Below, piece by piece: positions 12,137-14,294 of a stretch of DNA of 14,294 nt. Both the position numbers and the translations under genes were made by a program. Each line of letters starts with the position of its first letter. The first letter of the stretch is position 1. The stretch comes from Coriobacteriia bacterium (GTDB taxonomy: Bacteria > Actinomycetota > Coriobacteriia > Coriobacteriales > QAMH01), in NCBI GenBank assembly GCA_900756605.1, contig CAAEKX010000295.1, positions 1 to 14,294 of the forward strand, read 5' to 3'. Under the pieces are notes generated by a model, which made no database searches, had not been told where the DNA came from, and saw nothing but the letters and a program-made list of their open reading frames with translations.

Positions 12137-14294
12137 TTAATCCTGGTTCAGGCCGCGGACACGCCTCATGTTGCACATAACACCCTTGTAGGGAGCACCG
12201 AAGCCGAGCTTACCGATGTTCATGTGCGGAACGAGGCTGTTGAAGTTGGACTTCCAAACGCCGAACAGGTTGGGCTCCTCGCCGTCCTGCTCGGGGAACC
12301 ACCAGCCATGAGCGCAGTTGATGATACCGGGCTTCATGCAGAAGGTGATCTCTGCCTTGAAGCGAGCAGAACCGAACATGTTGTAGACCTCGACCCAGTC
12401 GCCCTCGGTGATGCCGTACTCGGCAGCGGTCTCGGGGTTGATCTGGACCCACGGCCACGGATCGATCTGGCGCAGGGACGGAACCTGACGATGCTCCGAA
12501 TGGAAGGAGCTGTAGCGACGCGAACCAGAGGTGGTGATCAGCGGATACTGACCAGCGAACTCAGGCTTGCTGAACTGCGAGTAGTTGGGCTCCTCGTAGT
12601 ACGGCAGCGGATCCTCGCCCCAGGACTCGTACAGAATCGAGTAGGCCTCGATCTGACCGGTAATGGTGTTGAAGCCCGGCTCGCCGTCGAAGCGGAGCAT
12701 GCCCTTGGCGTACTTCTCGTACTCGAAGCCATGGGCGCCCGGCTGATAGATGCCCTCCTCGCGGAACTCGTCGAAGGTCATGCCGAGCTCTGCCAGCTGA
12801 TCGCTGTAGAACTGGACGACTGCCTTCTCCAGAGCGTCGCGGTCGAGCAGGCCACGATCCTTGCCAAGCAGCATAGGAGCGTACTCGCTGTGCTCGAGCG
12901 TGGAGACGTCGAGCGTGTCGCCGGCCGGCTTGTACCACGGCCACCACGTCGGGTTGAGGCGCTGGCCGAAGACGAGGCAGATCTCGACGTCGGACATGCA
13001 CTCGCCAACCTGCAGGGCCTTGTTCATCGGGCCCATGAAGACGGTGTTGCGGCCATAGTGCGTGAGGCAGATACCATCATGCTCAGCCCAGGTGGACATC
13101 GGCAGGAAGTAATCGCCCACGGCCATAGCGGTCGGGGTCAGGAAGAGGTCCTGGATGACGCAGAACTCGATGCTCTCGCACAGAGCGTCATGCCAACGCT
13201 TGGGCTGAGCCGAGCAGGTGGGCGCCAGGAAGTTGGAGCTGTTGAACCAAGCCATGCGGAGCTGATACGGCTTGTGCGACTCCATGGTGTTCAGGGTCTC
13301 GTCCGGCTGAGTGGTAGCCATACCAGTGGACAGACCAGGCCACTCGGCAGCACCAATACGAAGCGACCAGACCTCGTCGGTCATAGCGCCGCGCTGCTCC
13401 ATACGCCACTTGCCGAGGAGAGCGGACGGGGGACCGAGGGTCAGACCACCCGGGGTATCGATGGAACCGGTCATGGCAGCGAGAAGAATCATCGCCTGGG
13501 ACAGCTGAACGCCGTTCTTGTTCTGGTCGAATGCCAGACCCCAAGCCCAGCCGATGGGACGCTCGGTGCCAAGGATGTGAGCGACGCGCTCAATCGTGGC
13601 AACGTCGACCGTGGTGATCTCGGCGACCTTCTCGACGGGATACTCGGCGGCGCGAGCCTTGAGCTCGTCGAGGCCGTAGATCCACTGCTCCACGAACTCA
13701 TGATCGTACTCATCGTTCTGGAACATGAGGTTCATGATGCCGAGAGCCATGCAGGTGTCGGTCTGCGGACGGAGCTGGACGTTGATGTTGCCATTGCGCG
13801 AACCCGGCCAGGTGATGCGGGGGTCAATGGAAATCAGGTGCGTGCCAAGCTTCATCATGTCAACGAGGACGTGACCGAAGAAACCGTCACCATTGGAGGG
13901 CAGCGGCTCCTTACCCCAAACGACAACCCACTTGGAGAGCTTGTACGCGGGATCCTCGAAACGACCAGGCAGGTGGCCTGCATAGTCGAGCTCGGGGTAG
14001 CCAGCACCCAGGACGTAGTCAGCGATCGAGCAGCGCGGACCATAGCAGGACCAGCCGGACTGCGTGTAGCAGCAGTTGGGCGACTGCAGGACGGAGAACG
14101 TCAGTGCATAGTAGAAAATGCAAGCCTCACGGCCGGTGCCACCAAAGCAGACGATGGACTCGGGACCATACGTGGTCTGGTAGTAGCGGACCTTCTCGCA
14201 AATCGTGTCGAGAGCCTCGTCCCACGTGGTGCGCTCCCACTTCATCTTGCCGCGATCCTCATAGGCGCGCTTCATGGGATAGATGACGCGCTCC
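12137..14294 (-). CDS. Molybdopterin (bis-MGD) oxidoreductase catalytic subunit, N-terminus outside the window
   Basis: The frame is open to the window end, with codons ERVIYP before the internal M at 14275; about 85-90 N-terminal residues, including any cluster-binding cysteines or export signal, are missing. The visible 718 residues follow the same family as the unit-1 enzyme: YPMKR, WDEALD, GGTGRE, WGKEPLPSNGDGFFGH, SIDPR, LRPQTD, and a C-terminal domain with SGSRR, HSEHRQVP and HGWWFPE. Numbering from M14275, C77 in SGWSCYGPR is the likely molybdenum ligand. Many aromatic residues line the region 60-130. It is more divergent from the unit-1 enzyme than a recent duplicate would be. Its small subunit, 20 bases downstream, lacks cluster cysteines, so electron delivery must differ from unit 1 or the reaction may be non-redox, as in hydratases and transhydroxylases of this superfamily. 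Confidence 0.95.
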   Translation of the reverse strand, partial: ERVIYPMKRAYEDRGKMKWERTTWDEALDTICEKVRYYQTTYGPESIVCFGGTGREACIFYYALTFSVLQSPNCCYTQSGWSCYGPRCSIADYVLGAGYPELDYAGHLPGRFEDPAYKLSKWVVVWGKEPLPSNGDGFFGHVLVDMMKLGTHLISIDPRITWPGSRNGNINVQLRPQTDTCMALGIMNLMFQNDEYDHEFVEQWIYGLDELKARAAEYPVEKVAEITTVDVATIERVAHILGTERPIGWAWGLAFDQNKNGVQLSQAMILLAAMTGSIDTPGGLTLGPPSALLGKWRMEQRGAMTDEVWSLRIGAAEWPGLSTGMATTQPDETLNTMESHKPYQLRMAWFNSSNFLAPTCSAQPKRWHDALCESIEFCVIQDLFLTPTAMAVGDYFLPMSTWAEHDGICLTHYGRNTVFMGPMNKALQVGECMSDVEICLVFGQRLNPTWWPWYKPAGDTLDVSTLEHSEYAPMLLGKDRGLLDRDALEKAVVQFYSDQLAELGMTFDEFREEGIYQPGAHGFEYEKYAKGMLRFDGEPGFNTITGQIEAYSILYESWGEDPLPYYEEPNYSQFSKPEFAGQYPLITTSGSRRYSSFHSEHRQVPSLRQIDPWPWVQINPETAAEYGITEGDWVEVYNMFGSARFKAEITFCMKPGIINCAHGWWFPEQDGEEPNLFGVWKSNFNSLVPHMNIGKLGFGAPYKGVMCNMRRVRGLNQD

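Overview
This window looks like a chromosomal segment of an anaerobic, high-G+C Gram-positive bacterium, most plausibly of the class Coriobacteriia (Eggerthella/Gordonibacter/Slackia-type gut or rumen bacteria). That is an inference from gene content: two molybdopterin enzymes of the type this group carries in many copies, each with its own small electron-transfer-type subunit, set among regulators and ordinary housekeeping genes (rlmH, tig). No species can be named from the sequence alone. I saw no tRNA, rRNA, CRISPR array, insertion sequence or phage gene.

Left region (1-1857): three minus-strand genes. A cysteine-rich zinc-ribbon protein cut by the window edge and a small two-helix membrane protein form one coupled unit. 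Upstream of them lies a LysR-type regulator that diverges from the first molybdoenzyme operon across a 296-base regulatory region holding two palindromes.

Molybdoenzyme unit 1 (1858-4866, plus strand): a 755-residue molybdopterin oxidoreductase without an export signal, a two-cluster ferredoxin-type subunit overlapping it by 4 bases, a 72-residue small protein, and a strong terminator. It is followed by a separate plus-strand four-gene unit (4947-8187): an alpha/beta hydrolase resembling C-C-bond hydrolases, a metallo-beta-lactamase-fold hydrolase, a MarR regulator and a TM1586-type nitroreductase. The upstream regions of the two units share a 15-base motif with a single mismatch, which suggests one regulator, possibly the LysR protein, controls both. 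A working hypothesis is a cytosolic pathway that modifies an aromatic compound reductively or hydrolytically and then cleaves it.

Housekeeping block (8230-11313): rlmH (minus), a trigger-factor-C-domain-like protein (plus), trigger factor tig (minus, TTG start) and an upstream small conserved gene (minus). A 13-bp bidirectional hairpin separates the two convergent trigger-factor-related genes.

Molybdoenzyme unit 2 (11341-14294, minus strand): a molybdopterin oxidoreductase whose N-terminus lies outside the window, a small subunit, and a 91-residue small protein, ending at a hairpin terminator. The layout mirrors unit 1. The striking feature is that the small subunit aligns with the unit-1 ferredoxin subunit but has lost nearly all cluster-binding cysteines. 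It appears to be an iron-sulfur-free descendant of an electron-transfer subunit, and it is the strongest candidate here for something undescribed.
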